NCBI GenBank assembly: GCA_003132905.1
Contig: PKZC01000242.1
Coordinates: 13,324-20,608 of the forward strand
Reading direction: 5' to 3'
DNA from: Bryobacterales bacterium
Lineage (GTDB): Bacteria > Acidobacteriota > Terriglobia > Bryobacterales > Bryobacteraceae
Length of the DNA stretch: 7,285 nucleotides
Each line of letters begins with the position of its first letter. Position 1 is the stretch's first letter. The notes under the pieces are model-generated. The model had not been told where the DNA came from. It worked only from the letters and a program-made list of their open reading frames with translations, and did no database searches. Below, in pieces: positions 5,684 to 7,285 of the stretch. The translations under genes were made by a program, and so were the position numbers.

Positions 5684-7072
5684 TTAGAGAAGCTGCAGCC
5701 GTTGTGCAATGCTCCGCGCTTCCCCCAGTTGGTCAATGGCGGAATTGCGAAGGAGAAAGAAAAGTTTCTGGGCATCTTCATTTGGACTGGCCAGGTCGTA
5801 CACTCGGTGGAGAGCATTGTCCGTATCAATGAAATTCTCGGCTCGCATCATCCACAAATGGTAAAGCCCTAAAATGGCGTCGCCCGACTTCAACAGCCTT
5901 CGCGTTCGATCACACACGAACGCGCGTAGCGCCTGGAGCGGATGATCGTTGGGGAGATCGGCAAGCTCGTTGAGACAACTGTACAGGATGCCAGCGTCCG
6001 TTTGGTTGCTGACATCATCCGTGCATTCGGTTCGGCGCCCGTCGAAACTTCCGTCGGTTATCCAGTCCTGAATTCGCGTGATGAAGGGGCCGGGCTTTGA
6101 AAACTTCCTAGCGACTAGGAACATGGATTCAATATTGCAGTTGGATGGCCCTCTATTTGGAACAAGCAAATACGCGGTCATTTCCGCCGATAGATTGTGG
6201 AGCACGAACTTCAAATGTTTTTGCAGGAAAGAATTGTAATAAGTGTCGCTGCGAATGTCGCGGGTTAGTCTTTCATGAGCCCAACGAATCCCATCTGGCC
6301 GGACCACATTCTGCATTCCCATTCCGAGCAATTCCCGCTCCCGGTCATCGAGGGCCCCTGTCTGAAGGCAATACAAAACAGCCTCATAGCCGACGTCGAA
6401 TTTGTCAACGAATAAGATCGCGAATTTCCCCAGCCCGAGCCGAGCGGAGCCATGGGATTCCCGAACGAGTATGAGCAAGAACTCCGCCAAGCACGGAGGC
6501 GGAGTGTCTTCTTGCAGAAGGGCTTCCATAATCGCAATGCTGACCGAACCGTGACTCTTAAGCTCCTGAAGCGCGGCTCCGAACAGAGGGACCCTTCGTA
6601 GAGTATCTCGGTCTGACTCAGAATTGGTCAGTCCGCTATGACGCAGTTTTTGAATGATCAGATCGGCAAACTCCTCAGGTGTCTTTCTTGTGAGATCCAC
6701 GTAGCCCGTTGTCGGCAGTAGGCCCGGGACTTGCGTATCGTCGAACCGAGCGGGGAGTATATACTCCCTCCTTTCAGCGAAGGCACGTGACTGCGCGCTC
6801 TGCCGCTCATGATTTGTCCACAGTTTTCCTGCATAGGCCGCGGAAACGAACAGCACTGTATATGCTGAGGCCTCAGAGTAGACGCTCTGCAGGTGATCAT
6901 AAAGATTCTTGCCCCAAAGTGTCGCTTCTTCGTAGCGGTCGTAGAAGACTGAAATCCCTGCACGCACCAGGGCAGCGGCTACCCGGTCCACATACTGCCG
7001 ATCTTCTCCCGCGAACGACAAGGCAACATCGTACCTGCGGGCGTTCGAACCGGTCGACGCTACGTCAGCCAT
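5684..7072 (-). CDS. TIR-domain protein with uncharacterised C-terminal region, putative NADase
   Basis: The protein has 462 residues and starts at ATG 7072 behind a GGAG ribosome-binding site. Residues 13-145 form a bacterial TIR domain: YDVALSFAGEDR (14-25), GISVFYDRYEEATLWGKNL (39-57), a strand YTVLFVSAAY (71-80), then KLWTNHERQSAQSRAF (83-98). E89, four residues after W85, is the likely catalytic glutamate of TIR NAD+-cleaving enzymes. Residues 150-462 look mostly helical, are rich in Leu and charged residues, have no membrane segment, and I recognise no domain in them. Bacterial TIR proteins commonly deplete NAD+ or make signalling nucleotides in antiviral defence, so this may be an abortive-infection effector whose C-terminal part senses or oligomerises. 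That role is inferred. The gene is notably AT-rich in its middle (26 and 23 GC in the two 60-base lines 6121-6180 and 6181-6240, against 39 of 60 in sample lines of the transporter and DUF4159 genes), suggesting transfer. No partner gene is visible. Confidence 0.88.
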   Translation of the reverse strand: MADVASTGSNARRYDVALSFAGEDRQYVDRVAAALVRAGISVFYDRYEEATLWGKNLYDHLQSVYSEASAYTVLFVSAAYAGKLWTNHERQSAQSRAFAERREYILPARFDDTQVPGLLPTTGYVDLTRKTPEEFADLIIQKLRHSGLTNSESDRDTLRRVPLFGAALQELKSHGSVSIAIMEALLQEDTPPPCLAEFLLILVRESHGSARLGLGKFAILFVDKFDVGYEAVLYCLQTGALDDRERELLGMGMQNVVRPDGIRWAHERLTRDIRSDTYYNSFLQKHLKFVLHNLSAEMTAYLLVPNRGPSNCNIESMFLVARKFSKPGPFITRIQDWITDGSFDGRRTECTDDVSNQTDAGILYSCLNELADLPNDHPLQALRAFVCDRTRRLLKSGDAILGLYHLWMMRAENFIDTDNALHRVYDLASPNEDAQKLFFLLRNSAIDQLGEARSIAQRLQLL

Positions 7073-7079
7073 TGGATCG

Positions 7080-7083
7080 CTCC
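7080..7083 (-). promoter_or_regulatory. Shine-Dalgarno sequence of the TIR gene
   Basis: GGAG on the minus strand is separated by 7 nt from ATG 7072. It is the clearest ribosome-binding site in the window and supports this start. Confidence 0.7.
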
Positions 7084-7285
7084 AGTATTCACATTAGGCT
7101 TTGGCACTGATTTAGCTACCTACTTGCTCCGCCTAACCCACCCGTTTTCGAGCCGCGCATCCAGAACCCGCCCCAGGTCTCGCCATTCTTAGCAGTTCTA
7201 CGCGAAGCAGGTCCGTATGTCCTGTGATGGAATGATAATACACGGAGGCAAGCCGGTTCGAACGCAGAGATTCAGTCCCGTTAGG
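7084..7285. other. Right-edge region upstream of the TIR gene, no confident gene
   Basis: This stretch must hold the TIR promoter, but I see no convincing -35/-10 pair; TAATGT and TAAATC on the minus strand are weak -10 candidates. A minus-strand frame is open from the window edge (7285) to TAG 7133-7135, giving 50 codons that read ...YYHSITGHTDLLRVELLRMARPG.... It could be the 3' end of a gene starting outside the window or a chance frame. A GTTCGAAC motif at 7256-7263 resembles a tRNA T-loop, but the flanks do not pair as a T-arm. Confidence 0.4.

Noticed and set aside
7250..7270. tRNA T-arm (GGTTCGAAC)
   Set aside because: The flanking bases do not form a 5-bp T stem on either strand, and no acceptor or anticodon arm can be found.

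Overview
The window looks like a chromosomal segment of a soil-type bacterium with a fairly GC-rich genome, most likely an acidobacterium of the Solibacter/Bryobacter kind. That placement is inferred from the gene families present: a PQQ dehydrogenase of the polyvinyl-alcohol-dehydrogenase type, a DUF4159 protein, a JEN/SHS-type monocarboxylate carrier, and an intergenic heptamer array built on ATTCTGN. No rRNA, tRNA or taxonomic marker gene is visible.

Left part (1-3247), all on the + strand: the 3' end of a PQQ-dependent quinoprotein dehydrogenase whose 5' end lies outside the window; a 121-bp gap holding two short heptamer arrays and a 13-bp inverted repeat; a small metallo-beta-lactamase-fold hydrolase whose metal motif starts with Glu instead of His; and a 322-residue pentapeptide-repeat protein with 47 consecutive repeats in one unbroken register. 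The hydrolase and the repeat protein are 36 bp apart and may be co-transcribed.

Middle part (3248-5376): a minus-strand MFS transporter with an exact match to the JEN lactate/pyruvate signature. Its stop codon directly abuts that of the pentapeptide gene. A divergent DUF4159 protein is read on the + strand. The 86-bp region between the two starts carries a clear extended -10 promoter for the transporter, which shows that the longest possible transporter frame is over-extended and supports a GTG start at 4444.

Right part (5377-7285): a 307-bp gap without a convincing gene, then a minus-strand TIR-domain protein (462 aa) with a plausible NADase glutamate and a roughly 310-residue C-terminal region I do not recognise, then 213 bp of apparently non-coding DNA. 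Parts of the TIR gene are clearly more AT-rich than the rest of the window, which fits an acquired defence or signalling gene.

The genes do not form one pathway. The left and middle look like ordinary metabolic and housekeeping accessory genes. The TIR protein is the best candidate for a poorly described system, but any partner gene would lie beyond the right edge.
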